From the NCBI RefSeq assembly GCF_000379105.1, contig NZ_KB900609.1, forward strand, positions 5,158,438 to 5,222,437: 64,000 bases of DNA. Direction: 5' to 3'. The stretch is from Methylobacterium sp. WSM2598. GTDB taxonomy: Bacteria > Pseudomonadota > Alphaproteobacteria > Rhizobiales > Beijerinckiaceae. The notes under the pieces were generated by a model. The model saw only the letters and a program-made list of their open reading frames with translations. It had not been told where the DNA came from and made no database searches. Positions 1 through 9,065 of this stretch are shown one piece after another (position 1 is the first letter of the stretch; every line of letters starts with the position of its first letter). A program made the position numbers and the translations under genes.

Positions 1-466
1 TCGAGCCGTTCGGCAGGTCCACCGTCCGGTACGAGACCTTGGCGAGACCGCGGCCGGAGCGGCGGTAGACCTCGCGGATGCGCTCGACGTCGGACTGGAC
101 CACGGCGGGGTTGAAGCCCGCGCGGGACTTCGCCTCGACGATGCTCTCGAGAGTGCTCTTCTCGACCTTCTTGTTGCCCTCGAAGACGACGCGGTTGATC
201 GTGTTGTTCTCCCGCACCGTCACCACGGTGCGGCCGCCGCTCTGGGAGACCCGGACGTCCGAGAACATCCCGCTCGCGATCAGATTGCGCCGGGCCTCCT
301 CGGGCGACACGCCGGTCACGTAGGACCGCACCGTGTCGGCGTCGACGCGGCTGTTGCCCTGCACGACGACCTGCTGCGCCTGCGCGCCACCCGCGGCCAG
401 TCCGGCTGCCATCATGATGGCGCCAGTGGCCGACACGCGCGCGCGCTTCCCTGTCATCGACATCAT
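1..466 (-). CDS. bamA: BamA outer-membrane assembly factor, N-terminal part (gene runs off window)
   Basis: Essential outer-membrane component that folds and inserts beta-barrel proteins. Only about 155 N-terminal codons lie in the window. After the start (MMSMTGKRARV) comes a signal peptide ending near AGGAQAQQ, then POTRA-type sequence (VVVQGNSRVDADTVRSY, then NTINRVVFEGNKKVEKSTL). The first start at 466 is used; ATGs at 463 and 457 are equally possible, and the ribosome site is weak. It lies downstream of rseP on the same strand, the usual alphaproteobacterial order (rseP-bamA), with a 354-base gap. The POTRA match and context make the call secure. Confidence 0.9.
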   Translation of the reverse strand, partial: MMSMTGKRARVSATGAIMMAAGLAAGGAQAQQVVVQGNSRVDADTVRSYVTGVSPEEARRNLIASGMFSDVRVSQSGGRTVVTVRENNTINRVVFEGNKKVEKSTLESIVEAKSRAGFNPAVVQSDVERIREVYRRSGRGLAKVSYRTVDLPNGS

Positions 467-820
467 CAAATGGCCCGTCTCTTTTTTATCGGTCCGGGTT
501 CGCACCCGCGGGTCGCCGACCCTCTGCGAGGAGGGCGGGGACCGTCTGGTCCTCGCCCGCTTCTACTGAGAATCCCCCGCGAAGCAAACGCCAAGCTCGC
601 ATCGGACCGGGATTTTGGGGGGACGTGGCCTTCCTGTCACGGGATCCCCGCCGGCTTTCGCGCGGCAGAGTCAGCAAGCCCTGAAGCACCGCCGTCGCGC
701 GCCGGCCCAGATCGGGATTCGCGCAGATGAGCGCCCATGATCCCGACGAATTTATGTCGGGACCTGTGCGGAAAGGCTGAACGCGATCGCTCGAATTGCC
801 AGCTTCTCCCGGCGCGGGCC
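467..820. other. rseP-bamA intergenic region, no gene seen
   Basis: No convincing reading frame. It holds a small perfect stem-loop at 741-762 and probably the bamA leader. Nothing else was recognised. Confidence 0.5.
741..762 (-). terminator. stem-loop between rseP and bamA
   Basis: Perfect 7-bp inverted repeat TCCCGAC / GTCGGGA with an 8-base AT-rich loop, about 60 bases after the rseP stop. There is no T-run, so it is at best a weak terminator or attenuator or a processing hairpin. Confidence 0.3.
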
Positions 821-1981
821 TCAGGTTCCGCGGGTCCAGGAGGTGCCGATCTGCACGATATCGTTCCAGGTGGCGAACAGCATGAGCATGAGCACGAGGG
901 CGAGGCCGATGCGGAAGCCGATTTCCTGGGCACGCTCGCTCAGGGGGCGGCCGCGCAGGACCTCGACGGCGTAGAACATCAGGTGGCCGCCATCGAGAAG
1001 CGGGACCGGGAACAGGTTGATGAGCCCGATCGAGACCGACAGGACCGCGATGAGGCCGATCACCGCCGAGAGGCCCCCGGCCTTGGCGGCCTGGCCCGAG
1101 ACCCGGGCGATGCCCATCGGGCCGGAGAGCTGGTCGGCCGATTCGCGCCCGGTGATCAGCTTGCCCATGTAGTCGAAGGTGCGCTCGACCACGTAGTAGG
1201 TCTCGGAGACGCCGATCCTGAGGGAATCCACCAGGCCGTAGCGGGCGAGCTTGACGTCGGCGGCGTCGCGCGGGCCCTGGATCCCGAGCCGCCCGAGGCG
1301 GTGGGTGCCGAAGGGCGTCTTCTCCTGCACGGTGTCGGGCACGGCCTCCAGGGTGGTGCGCACGCCCCCGCGCTCGACCGTGACGCGGAGCGTCTCGCCG
1401 CCGCTGCCCGAGACGATCCGCTGCATATCGGCGAAGTGCGTCACCGGCCGGCCGTTGATCGCCTGGACGACGTCGCCGACCTGGAAGCCGGCCCGCGCGG
1501 CGGCGCTGCCGGGCTGGATCCCGGAGACGAGCGGCGTCACCTCCATGCGCCCGAGGGCGTAGATCGAGCCGGCGAAGACCAGCACGGCGAGCAGGAAATT
1601 CGCCGCCGGACCGGCCGCCACGATGGCGATGCGCTTCCAGACCGGCTGGGTGTGGAAGCTGATCGCGCGCTCGTCCGCGCTCATCCGCGCGAGGCTGTCG
1701 GGGTCGGGCACGCTGGCGCCGTTCTGGTCGCCCACGAACTTGACGTAGCCGCCGAGCGGGATCGCCGAGAGCTTCCAGCGCGTGCCCCGCCGGTCGGTGA
1801 AGCCGGCGATCTCCGGCCCGAAGCCGATCGAGAAGCTCGTCACCCCGACGCCGCACCAGCGGCCGACCAGGAAGTGGCCGAGTTCGTGGATGAACACCAC
1901 CACGGTCAGCACGAACAGGAACGACGGCACGATGTAGAGGAGGCTGCCGGTCGTCTCCGTCAGGGCGTTGAGAAAGGTCAT
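821..1981 (-). CDS. rseP: RseP site-2 zinc metalloprotease
   Basis: Membrane-embedded protease that cuts anti-sigma factors and leftover signal peptides inside the inner membrane. The protein is 386 aa, close to the family norm for alphaproteobacteria. The zinc motif HELGH lies in the first membrane segment (about residue 33), followed by the conserved FSIGFGP stretch. A PDZ-like domain sits mid-protein (about 130-210, GDVVQAINGRPV). The second metal/active-site region is near the C-terminus (LINLFPVPLLDGGHL), with a final membrane helix. It sits between dxr and bamA as in other alphaproteobacteria. Start is ATG at 1981. Confidence 0.95.
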   Translation of the reverse strand: MTFLNALTETTGSLLYIVPSFLFVLTVVVFIHELGHFLVGRWCGVGVTSFSIGFGPEIAGFTDRRGTRWKLSAIPLGGYVKFVGDQNGASVPDPDSLARMSADERAISFHTQPVWKRIAIVAAGPAANFLLAVLVFAGSIYALGRMEVTPLVSGIQPGSAAARAGFQVGDVVQAINGRPVTHFADMQRIVSGSGGETLRVTVERGGVRTTLEAVPDTVQEKTPFGTHRLGRLGIQGPRDAADVKLARYGLVDSLRIGVSETYYVVERTFDYMGKLITGRESADQLSGPMGIARVSGQAAKAGGLSAVIGLIAVLSVSIGLINLFPVPLLDGGHLMFYAVEVLRGRPLSERAQEIGFRIGLALVLMLMLFATWNDIVQIGTSWTRGT

Positions 1982-2344
1982 GTCGGCCCGCCCGGCATCC
2001 GCCGGTTCCTCTCAGTGCACGTCCCGACCAAGCCGGGGGCCGGTCCGTCGGGACGTGCGGCAAAATCAAGACCCGGGGCGCGGTCCGGCCGCGACCGGCT
2101 TCCGCCCCGGGCGTCCGGGGCCGAGGGCCCGGGCGCGCATCCGCCTGTCATACCGCTTCCCGTGCGCCGAGGACAGGGCGCGGATGCGCCGCCCCCGCCC
2201 GGCTCCGGCCGCGGTTAACGGCGCGCTCGGGCGGCACGCCACCGTGCGCCTGAGCGGCGGCCGCTTCGGCGGCGACTTCGGCGGCGATTTCGGCGCCGGG
2301 CACGATGCGGGAGCGGGATTCTCGGCCGGATGGCGCGGTGCCGG
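1982..2344. other. dxr-rseP gap with short GC-rich direct repeats
   Basis: About 360 bases with no credible gene. Positions about 2263-2300 hold three near-identical 12-bp units of the form TTCGGCGGCGAC. These may be a remnant of an old coding end or a small minisatellite. No terminator with a T-run is visible. Confidence 0.4.
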
Positions 2345-3505
2345 TCAGCCGAGGGCCTGCGCGCTCCAGCGCCGCACCTCGTCGTCCATGGCGAGCGCCT
2401 CCCCGACGTCGGCCGGGGCGGCGGGGAAGCGGGCCGCGAAGGCCGCGCAGGCCCGCTCGACGAGGGCGGCGATGTCGTAGAAGCCGATGCGCCCGGCGAT
2501 GAACGCCGCGACCGCGATCTCGTTGGCGGCGTTCATCACCGTCGGCTGCGCGCCGCCCGCGGCGAGCGCGGCCTTCGCGATGCGCAGGCAGGGGAAGCGC
2601 TCCTCGTCCGGTCGCTCGAAGGTGAGGCTGCCGGTGGCGGCGAGGTCGACGGGGCGCCCCCGCGCGACGGTCAGGCGCTCGCCGATGCCGAGGCAATGGG
2701 CGATCGGCACCCGCATGTCCGGCATCGCGAGCCCGGCCGTCACCGCCCCGTCCCGCCACGTCACTAGGCCGTGGACGATGGATTGGGGGTGGACCACGAC
2801 GTCGAGCCGCTCGGCCTCGATGGCGAAGAGGTGGTGCGCCTCGACGAGTTCGAGGCCCTTGTTCATCAGGGTGGCGGAATCGATGTTGATCTTCATGCCC
2901 ATCGACCAGGTCGGGTGGGCGGCGGCCTGGGCGGCGCTCGCCGCCGCGATGGTCTCGCGCGGGGCCGTGCGGAAGGGCCCGCCCGAGGCCGTGATGGTCA
3001 TCCGGGTGATGTCCTCGACCTTGCCCTCGCCGATCGCCTGGGCGAGGGCGTTGTGCTCGGAATCCATCGGCAGGATGCGGGCCCCGTAGCGCCGCGCGTC
3101 GCGCATGAAGGCGTCGCCCGCGCAGACGAGGCTCTCCTTGTTGGCGAGGGCGACGGTGCGCCCGAGCCGGATCGCCGCGTGGGTCGGGCCGAGCCCCGCC
3201 GCGCCGCTCACCGCCGCCACGACGAGGTCGGCCTCGCGGCTCGCCGCCTCGACCACCGCCTCCGGCCCGGCCCCGCAGGCGATGCCGCTGCCCCCGAGGG
3301 CGTCCCGCAGGGCCGGCCCGCCCTCCGGATCGGCGAGGGCCGCGAACTCGGCCCCGAGCGCGCGGGCGACGCGGGCCAGGGAGGCGGCGTCCCTGCCCCC
3401 CGCCACCGCGGCGACCCGGAAGCGGTCGCGGTGCTGGTCGAGGAGGTCGGCGGTGGAGCGCCCGATGGAGCCGGTCGCCCCGAGCACGGTGACGGTGCGC
3501 GTCAA
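2345..3505 (-). CDS. dxr: 1-deoxy-D-xylulose 5-phosphate reductoisomerase
   Basis: Second step of the MEP isoprenoid pathway: NADPH- and Mg-dependent conversion of DXP to MEP in the cytosol. The protein is 386 aa, normal length. The N-terminal NADPH loop reads LGATGSIGRST, the metal and substrate acidic motif is MDSEHNA, the flexible loop is ASGGPFR, and HPQSIVHGLV and MPDMRVPIAH follow. The best start is TTG at 3505 (reads M-TRTVTVLG), with GAGG ten bases upstream. It normally lies just downstream of cdsA; here a chemoreceptor gene lies between them, so dxr probably needs its own promoter in 3506-3771. Confidence 0.95.
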   Translation of the reverse strand: MTRTVTVLGATGSIGRSTADLLDQHRDRFRVAAVAGGRDAASLARVARALGAEFAALADPEGGPALRDALGGSGIACGAGPEAVVEAASREADLVVAAVSGAAGLGPTHAAIRLGRTVALANKESLVCAGDAFMRDARRYGARILPMDSEHNALAQAIGEGKVEDITRMTITASGGPFRTAPRETIAAASAAQAAAHPTWSMGMKINIDSATLMNKGLELVEAHHLFAIEAERLDVVVHPQSIVHGLVTWRDGAVTAGLAMPDMRVPIAHCLGIGERLTVARGRPVDLAATGSLTFERPDEERFPCLRIAKAALAAGGAQPTVMNAANEIAVAAFIAGRIGFYDIAALVERACAAFAARFPAAPADVGEALAMDDEVRRWSAQALG

Positions 3506-3771
3506 GGTCTGAGATCCTCACTGGTCCCGGAAGCCATATCGAAGCGGAGGGCCGATCGGCAATCCGTCCGGTTTCGCACCCGCCCGCGCGCCCGCGCCGC
3601 GGCGCCCGTCCGCCCCGGACGGCCTGCGGCCCGGGGCCTCGGTCCGGCCGGCGCAAGTCTCCCGCATAGTGCGGCGCAACCAAGATTCCGAGCCGAATCG
3701 CGGCATGTAAAGCATTTTTTTAACCAGTCTGCACCCTCATGACGTTGCGGAAAACTGCAGGGTGGACGAAA

Positions 3772-5769
3772 ATGAAGCTGGGAATTCGGTGGCGGCTCTA
3801 CGCGGGTTTCGGCATCCTGGTGCTGCTCACCGCCGGACTGGGTCTGTTCTCCCTACGGCAGCAGCGCCTCACCATGGACAATTACGAGGCGCGCGAGGGG
3901 TTCGAGGCGCGGGCCCGCAGGGCCACGCACGCCACCGCGCTGGCGGCGCGCCTCGCCGAGCAGTCCGAGGCCTACCGGGCGACCTGGTCGCCCGAGCTGA
4001 TCGCCCGGATGCAGGAGAGCCGCGGCGCCCTGGAGGAGCTGAGCCTCCGGATGGTCAACCAAGCGCTCACCGACGAGCGGCGGCAGATCTACCTGCGGGT
4101 CAGCGCGAACGCCCGGCACTTGAGGACGCAGATCGACCGCCTCGCCGAGGCCGGCCGGGCGGTCCTGCGCGAGAAGGACAGGCTCTTCAAGGGAGGTGAG
4201 GAGCTGACGCGGCTCACCGGCGGGCTGACGGCGGAGATCAGGGAGCGGGACATCAGCGCCCAGGTCGCGCAGGTGGCCGCGGTCGAGGCGGCCGTGCTCC
4301 TGACGCGGGTCTCGAACTGGCGCTTCCTCGCCACCCTCGATCCGAATGGGGCGGTCACGTTCCGGACCCATGTCGGCAAGGCGCAGGACGCGCTCGAGAC
4401 CCTTCGGCGCACCGACCCCAAGGGGCTCTCCGCCGCGGCGATCCGCGCCGTCGAGGGCGCGCTCGACGCCTACGCGGCGGCGTTCGAGTCCACCTTCGCC
4501 GCCATGGCCGAGGCGCGGGCGGCCTACGAATCCGGCATCAAGCCGGCAGTCTCCGCGATCTCCGACGACGCGACCAAGGTCCAGGGCAAGCTCCAGGAGG
4601 TCGTCGACGCGTCGCGGGCCGAGGCCGCCGCCGCCGTGGAGGCCGCGCGCCTGACCCAGCTCGTCCTGGTCGGGCTGGTCCTCGTCCTCGGCGCCGCGCT
4701 CGCCGTCCTGATCGCGCGCAGCATCGTCCGGCCGATCATCGGGATGACGGAGGCGATGCGGCGCCTCGCGGAGGGCGACATGGGTGTCGAGGTGCCGGCT
4801 CAGGGGACGTCCGACGAGATGGGCCGCATGGCCGCGGCCGTCGAGGTCTTCCGCCGCAACGCCCTCGACCGCATCGCCCTTGAGGCGGCCCAGGCCGAGG
4901 CGCAATCCGCCCGCCAGCGGCGGGCCGACCGGGTCGACGCACTCGTGCGCGGCTTCCAGCAGCGCATCGCGGGGGCGCTCGAGATCGTGACCTCGGCCGC
5001 GACCGAGCTCGACGCCACCGCCCGCGGGATGACGCGGGTCGCCGACGGGACGAACCAGCAGGCCGCCGCGTCGAGCACCGCCGCCGAGCAGACCGCCGCG
5101 AATGTCCGCATGGTCGCGACCGCCGCCGAGGAGATGGTGGCCTCGCTCCAGGAGGTCGAGCGGCAGGTGCTGCGCTCCAGCGAGGTCGCCACCCTGGCGA
5201 CGCGGGAGGCCGAGGCGACCAACGCCAGCATGGCCTCCCTGAGCGAGGCGGCCGAGCGCATCGGCGCGGCCGTGACGATGATCTCCTCGATCGCCAGCCA
5301 GACCAACCTGCTGGCCCTGAACGCGACCATCGAGGCCGCCCGGGCCGGGGAGGCGGGGCGCGGCTTCGCGGTCGTCGCCGCCGAGGTCAAGGAGCTCGCC
5401 GGTCAGACCGCCCGGGCGACCGACGAGATCGGCGGGCAGATCGCGGCGATCCAGGCGGCCACGCAGCAGGCCGCCGCGGCGATCCGGCAGATCGGCGCCA
5501 CCATCGCGTCGATCAACGAGATCACCGGCACCATCGCCTCGACCGTGGTGGAGCAGACCGCCGCCACGAACGAGATCTCGCGCAATGCCGGCGAGGCGGC
5601 CCGGGGCACGCAGGACGTCTCCGCCAGCGCGACCCGGGTGCTCAGCGCGGCGAGCGAGACGGGCGGCGCGGCCTCGCAGGTTCTCGCGGCGGCGGCCGAA
5701 CTCGCCTCGCAATCCCTGACGGTGAAGCGGGAGGTCGACGGCTTCCTCGACGCCATCCAGGCGGCGTAG
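3772..5769 (+). CDS. Methyl-accepting chemotaxis protein (HAMP)
   Basis: Transmembrane chemoreceptor signalling to CheA/CheW. From the ATG at 3772 it is 665 aa. TM1 is about residues 5-27, followed by a large helical periplasmic sensor (about 28-290). TM2 is about 294-318 (LVLVGLVLVLGAALAVLIA), then HAMP (RSIVRPIIGMTEAMRRLAEGD), then the signalling hairpin whose tip contains QTNLLALNATIEAARAGEAG near residue 505. An upstream ATG at 3739 is in frame but lacks a ribosome site, while AGGGTGG precedes 3772. No CheR-tethering pentapeptide is visible at the C-terminus. Ligand unknown. It lies on the opposite strand inside the cdsA-dxr junction. Confidence 0.9.
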   Translation: MKLGIRWRLYAGFGILVLLTAGLGLFSLRQQRLTMDNYEAREGFEARARRATHATALAARLAEQSEAYRATWSPELIARMQESRGALEELSLRMVNQALTDERRQIYLRVSANARHLRTQIDRLAEAGRAVLREKDRLFKGGEELTRLTGGLTAEIRERDISAQVAQVAAVEAAVLLTRVSNWRFLATLDPNGAVTFRTHVGKAQDALETLRRTDPKGLSAAAIRAVEGALDAYAAAFESTFAAMAEARAAYESGIKPAVSAISDDATKVQGKLQEVVDASRAEAAAAVEAARLTQLVLVGLVLVLGAALAVLIARSIVRPIIGMTEAMRRLAEGDMGVEVPAQGTSDEMGRMAAAVEVFRRNALDRIALEAAQAEAQSARQRRADRVDALVRGFQQRIAGALEIVTSAATELDATARGMTRVADGTNQQAAASSTAAEQTAANVRMVATAAEEMVASLQEVERQVLRSSEVATLATREAEATNASMASLSEAAERIGAAVTMISSIASQTNLLALNATIEAARAGEAGRGFAVVAAEVKELAGQTARATDEIGGQIAAIQAATQQAAAAIRQIGATIASINEITGTIASTVVEQTAATNEISRNAGEAARGTQDVSASATRVLSAASETGGAASQVLAAAAELASQSLTVKREVDGFLDAIQAA

Positions 5770-5818
5770 CCGCCGCCGACGTAGCCGCCGCCGGCGCAGC
5801 CGCCGGCCCTGCGGGCCC

Positions 5819-6664
5819 TCACCCGGCCTGCAGGGCCAGGATCAGCCCGGCGAGCAGCGCCACGGCGAAGAACCCGTCGAGCCGGTCCATGACGCCGCCG
5901 TGGCCCGGGATCAGGCGGCCGGAATCCTTGGCGCCGTAGGCCCGCTTGAGGGCGGATTCGGCGAGGTCGCCGCCCTGGCTCAGCACCGAGCCCAGCGCCG
6001 AGAGAAGCAGGGCGGAGGCCGCGGGCAGGCTCGCCGCCCCGCCCAGATGGGCGGCGTTCGCCGCGATGGCGCCGCCCACCAGGGTGGCGCCGAGGAGTCC
6101 CCCGCAGAAGCCCGACCAGGTCTTCTTCGGGCTCACCGCCGGCCAGAGCTTGGGGCCGCCCAGCGCCCGGCCGGTGAAGTAGGCGGCGATGTCGGTGGTC
6201 CAGACCGTGCCGAACAGCCAGAGCGGCCCGGCGAGCCCGATGCGGGGATCGTCGCGCAGCAGCACGGGCACGAGGGCGACGACGCCCGCGCAGGCGAGGC
6301 TCAAGGGGGCCCAGAGCCGGCCGGCAGGCGGCCGGGCCAGGAGCGCGAGCAGCGCGGCGCCCGCCCCGGCGCCGGCGGCGAGCCAGGGCGCGGGCGCCCC
6401 GAGCCGCGCCCCGGCGACGAGCCCGGCCAGCACCAGCCCGGCGAGGCCGAGCAGGGGCCGGTAGGGCCGCGTTCCCGTGATGGCGAGCCACTCGCCCACG
6501 ATGGCGAGCCCGGCCGCGAGCCAGACCAGGGCGAAGAGCCAGCCGCCGGTGAGCGTGGCGGCCAGCACCGCGAGGCCCAGCACGGCGCCCGAGACGGCGC
6601 GCAGCCCGAGCTCGCTCGCCGGCCAGCCCGCGCGGCCGGCCGGGACCTTGCCGGGGGGCGCCAT
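5819..6664 (-). CDS. cdsA: Phosphatidate cytidylyltransferase
   Basis: Inner-membrane enzyme making CDP-diacylglycerol from phosphatidate and CTP for phospholipid synthesis. 281 aa with about eight hydrophobic segments. The C-terminal CdsA signature is present (DLAESALKRAYGAKDSG, then LIPGHGGVMDRLDG), as is TDIAAYFTGRALGGPKLWPAVSPKKTW upstream of it, seen in two pieces. The start ATG at 6664 shares its A with the uppS stop (TGATG), which fixes both the start and translational coupling. A longer in-frame extension into uppS is unlikely. Confidence 0.93.
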   Translation of the reverse strand: MAPPGKVPAGRAGWPASELGLRAVSGAVLGLAVLAATLTGGWLFALVWLAAGLAIVGEWLAITGTRPYRPLLGLAGLVLAGLVAGARLGAPAPWLAAGAGAGAALLALLARPPAGRLWAPLSLACAGVVALVPVLLRDDPRIGLAGPLWLFGTVWTTDIAAYFTGRALGGPKLWPAVSPKKTWSGFCGGLLGATLVGGAIAANAAHLGGAASLPAASALLLSALGSVLSQGGDLAESALKRAYGAKDSGRLIPGHGGVMDRLDGFFAVALLAGLILALQAG

Positions 6665-7467
6665 CAGCCCGCCTGCGCGGAGAGCCCGCCGAAGCGGCGC
6701 TCGCGGCCCTGATAGGCGTCGATCGCCGCCGCGAAGGCGGCGCGGTCGAAATCCGGCCACAGGTCCGGCAGGAACACGAATTCCGAGTAGGCGGTCTGCC
6801 ACGTGAGGAAGTTCGACACCCGCTGCTCGCCCGAGGTGCGGATCACCAGGTCGGGGTCGGGGATCCCCCGCGTGTCGAGGGCGCCCGCCACGGCGTCGAG
6901 GTCGATCGCCTCGGGGGCGAGCCGCCCCTCCTGCACGGCCCGCGCAAGGGACTGCACCGCGCGGACGATCTCCTGGCGCCCGCCATAGTTGAAGGCGACC
7001 ACCAGGGTGAGCCGGGTATTGGCGGCGGTGCGCTCCTCGGCCTCGCGCAGCAGGGCGGCGATGTCCGCGGGCAGGCCCTCGCGGGCGCCGATGATCCGCA
7101 CCCGCACGCCGTTCGCGTGCAGGTCGGCGAGGTCGCGCCGCACGAACAGCTTGAGCAGCCCCATCAGGTCCGCGACCTCCGCCGCGGGCCGGCGCCAGTT
7201 CTCGGACGAGAAGCTGTAGACCGTGAGGTAGCCGATGCCGAATTCGAGCGCGGCGCGCACGGCCCGCCGCACCGCCTCGACGCCGCGGCGGTGGCCCTCC
7301 GCGCGCGGCAGGCCGCGGCGGGCGGCCCAGCGCCCGTTGCCGTCCATGATGATGGCGACGTGCGCCGGGATGTCGCGCGCCTTGCCGCCGTTCGACTGGC
7401 CACCGTTCGACTGGCCCGCGCTCGTCTGCGCGTCCGCGAGGAGTGCCGTCTTGCCGTCGCCCGCCAT
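6664..7467 (-). CDS. uppS: Isoprenyl (undecaprenyl) diphosphate synthase
   Basis: Cytosolic cis-prenyltransferase building the C55 lipid carrier for peptidoglycan and polysaccharide synthesis. 267 aa. Catalytic motif AIIMDGNGRWA is followed by RGLPRAEGHRRG, then YSFSSENWRRP and the C-terminal DLVIRTSGEQRVSNFL. The start ATG at 7467 follows a GGTCGGGGCGGGG stretch. The N-terminus before the catalytic core carries a tandem pentapeptide QSNGG-QSNGG encoded by two 15-bp units (7388-7417), outside the conserved fold. It lies between frr and cdsA as usual. Confidence 0.94.
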   Translation of the reverse strand: MAGDGKTALLADAQTSAGQSNGGQSNGGKARDIPAHVAIIMDGNGRWAARRGLPRAEGHRRGVEAVRRAVRAALEFGIGYLTVYSFSSENWRRPAAEVADLMGLLKLFVRRDLADLHANGVRVRIIGAREGLPADIAALLREAEERTAANTRLTLVVAFNYGGRQEIVRAVQSLARAVQEGRLAPEAIDLDAVAGALDTRGIPDPDLVIRTSGEQRVSNFLTWQTAYSEFVFLPDLWPDFDRAAFAAAIDAYQGRERRFGGLSAQAG

Positions 7468-7540
7468 CCCCGCCCCGACCTGTCGGACGGGCCCTGCCGG
7501 CCCGTGCGCACCCGTTGTGGAAGATCCCTGCCGATCCCGA

Positions 7541-8104
7541 TCAGACCTGCATGATCTCCTTTTCCTTCGCGGCCAAGGTCTGATCGACCTCGGCGATGTG
7601 CTGATCGGTGACCTTCTGCACCTGATCGGCCTGGCGCTTCTCGTCATCCTGGCTGATGGCGCCGTCCTTCTCCAGCTTCTTGAGCAGGTCGAGGCCGTCG
7701 CGGCGCACGTGGCGGACGGCGACGCGGGCCTCCTCGGCGTATTTGTGCGCGACCTTCACCATCTCCTTGCGGCGCTGCTCGTTCATCTCGGGGATGCGCA
7801 GCCGGATGGTCTGGCCCTCGGTCATCGGGTTGAGGCCGAGATCGGATTCGCGGATCGCCTTCTCGACCGCGCTCACCATGCCGCGGTCCCAGACCGCGAC
7901 GCTGAGGAGGCGCGGCTCCGGCACGCTGATCGTCGCGACCTGGGCCATCGGCATCGCCGCGCCGTAGGCCTCGACCTGGATCGGGTCGAGCAGGGTGGGG
8001 CTCGCCCGGCCCGTCCGCAGCGAGCCGAGGTCGTGCTTGAGCGAGTTCACGGCGCCCTGCATGCGGCGCTTGATGTCGGCGAGATCGAAGGTGGGGGTGG
8101 CCAT
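7541..8104 (-). CDS. frr: Ribosome recycling factor
   Basis: Releases ribosomes from mRNA after termination together with EF-G. 187 aa, standard length. Typical segments include LRTGRASPTLLDPIQVEAYG, the conserved LNPMTEGQTIRLRIPEMNEQRRKEMVK core (seen in two parts), and the helical C-terminus KKLEKDGAISQDD. A good ribosome site (AGAGCAGGA) precedes the ATG at 8104. It is co-oriented with pyrH, 135 bases downstream. Confidence 0.97.
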   Translation of the reverse strand: MATPTFDLADIKRRMQGAVNSLKHDLGSLRTGRASPTLLDPIQVEAYGAAMPMAQVATISVPEPRLLSVAVWDRGMVSAVEKAIRESDLGLNPMTEGQTIRLRIPEMNEQRRKEMVKVAHKYAEEARVAVRHVRRDGLDLLKKLEKDGAISQDDEKRQADQVQKVTDQHIAEVDQTLAAKEKEIMQV

Positions 8105-8239
8105 TCCTGCTCTTCCCGAGACGGAGCCTGCGCGCGGAGCCGGCGCCCCGGGCGCCCGCCCCTCGTTCCGGCTTCAATGAACCAAAACCCGACCTGTCGC
8201 AAATGGCTCCGGCGCTGGTCGTTTCCGGGCCGCGCCGCG

Positions 8240-8962
8240 TCACGGCACCACGCGGGTGGCGGGGGCCCGGCCGGTCAGGATCGCCGTCACCGAACTCGGC
8301 GCGTGGACGGAGCCGACGACGAGGGCGAGCCGGCTCTCGCGGGCGAGCGCGAAGGCGGCGGTGTCCATCACCTTGAGGTCGCGGGCGATGGCCTCGTCGT
8401 GGGTGAGCCGGTCGTAGCGCACGGCCCTGGGATCCTGCTTGGGATCGGCCGAGTAGACGCCGTCGACCTGGGTCGCCTTCAGCACCGCGTCGCACTTGAG
8501 TTCGGCGGCGCGCAGCACCGCGGCGGTGTCGGTCGTGAAGTAGGGGTTGCCGGTGCCGCCCGCCAGGACCACGACCTGTCCCTTGTCGAGGTGGTGCAGG
8601 GCGGGCTGGCGCGCGTAGGTCTCGCAGATGGTCGGCATCGACACCGCCGACATGGTGCGGGCGGTGACGCCCGCGGCGTTGAGCGCCGTCTCGAGGGCCA
8701 GCGAGTTCATCACGGTGGCGATCATGCCGAGGGAATCGCCGGTGGCCCGGTCGATCCAGCCCGCCGCCGAGACCCGTGCGCCGCGGATCACGTTGCCGCC
8801 CCCGACCACCAGCGCCACCTGAATCCCGGCCTGCAGCGTCTGGGCGATGTCCTCGGCGAGGGCCGCGAGGGTCGGCGGGTGGAGCCAGTAGCCGTCCGGG
8901 GCCTGAAGGGCCTCGCCGGAGAGTTTCACGAGGACGCGGCGAAACGGCGTCGTCTCCGACAT
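8240..8962 (-). CDS. pyrH: UMP kinase
   Basis: Phosphorylates UMP to UDP for pyrimidine nucleotide synthesis; hexameric amino-acid-kinase-fold enzyme in the cytosol. 240 aa. Characteristic pieces are VLVKLSGEAL, the VVGGGNVIRG glycine loop, AGGTGNPYFTTDTAA, and KATQVDGVYSADPK. The start ATG at 8962 has a perfect AGGAGG seven bases upstream. It heads the pyrH-frr-uppS-cdsA run. Confidence 0.97.
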   Translation of the reverse strand: MSETTPFRRVLVKLSGEALQAPDGYWLHPPTLAALAEDIAQTLQAGIQVALVVGGGNVIRGARVSAAGWIDRATGDSLGMIATVMNSLALETALNAAGVTARTMSAVSMPTICETYARQPALHHLDKGQVVVLAGGTGNPYFTTDTAAVLRAAELKCDAVLKATQVDGVYSADPKQDPRAVRYDRLTHDEAIARDLKVMDTAAFALARESRLALVVGSVHAPSSVTAILTGRAPATRVVP

Positions 8963-9023
8963 GGGGCCTCCTAGGGGAAATCGGGCGCGGGCGGGTTCTA
9001 CCCCGGGGGGGCTGGTGCGTCGA

Positions 9024-9040
9024 GGCGGGATCGTCCCGCC
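9024..9040 (-). terminator. GC-rich hairpin after the methyltransferase gene
   Basis: Perfect 7-bp arms GGCGGGA / TCCCGCC with a 3-base loop, 26 bases beyond the stop of the 9066-10058 gene and about 60 bases before the pyrH start. No T-run follows, so termination is only suggested. Confidence 0.35.
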
Positions 9041-9065
9041 CCGCGGGAGCCTCCCGGGGGCATCC

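Noticed and set aside
486..2069. Long minus-strand frame overlapping rseP
   Set aside because: Shadow frame caused by high GC; rseP in the other frame has full family conservation.
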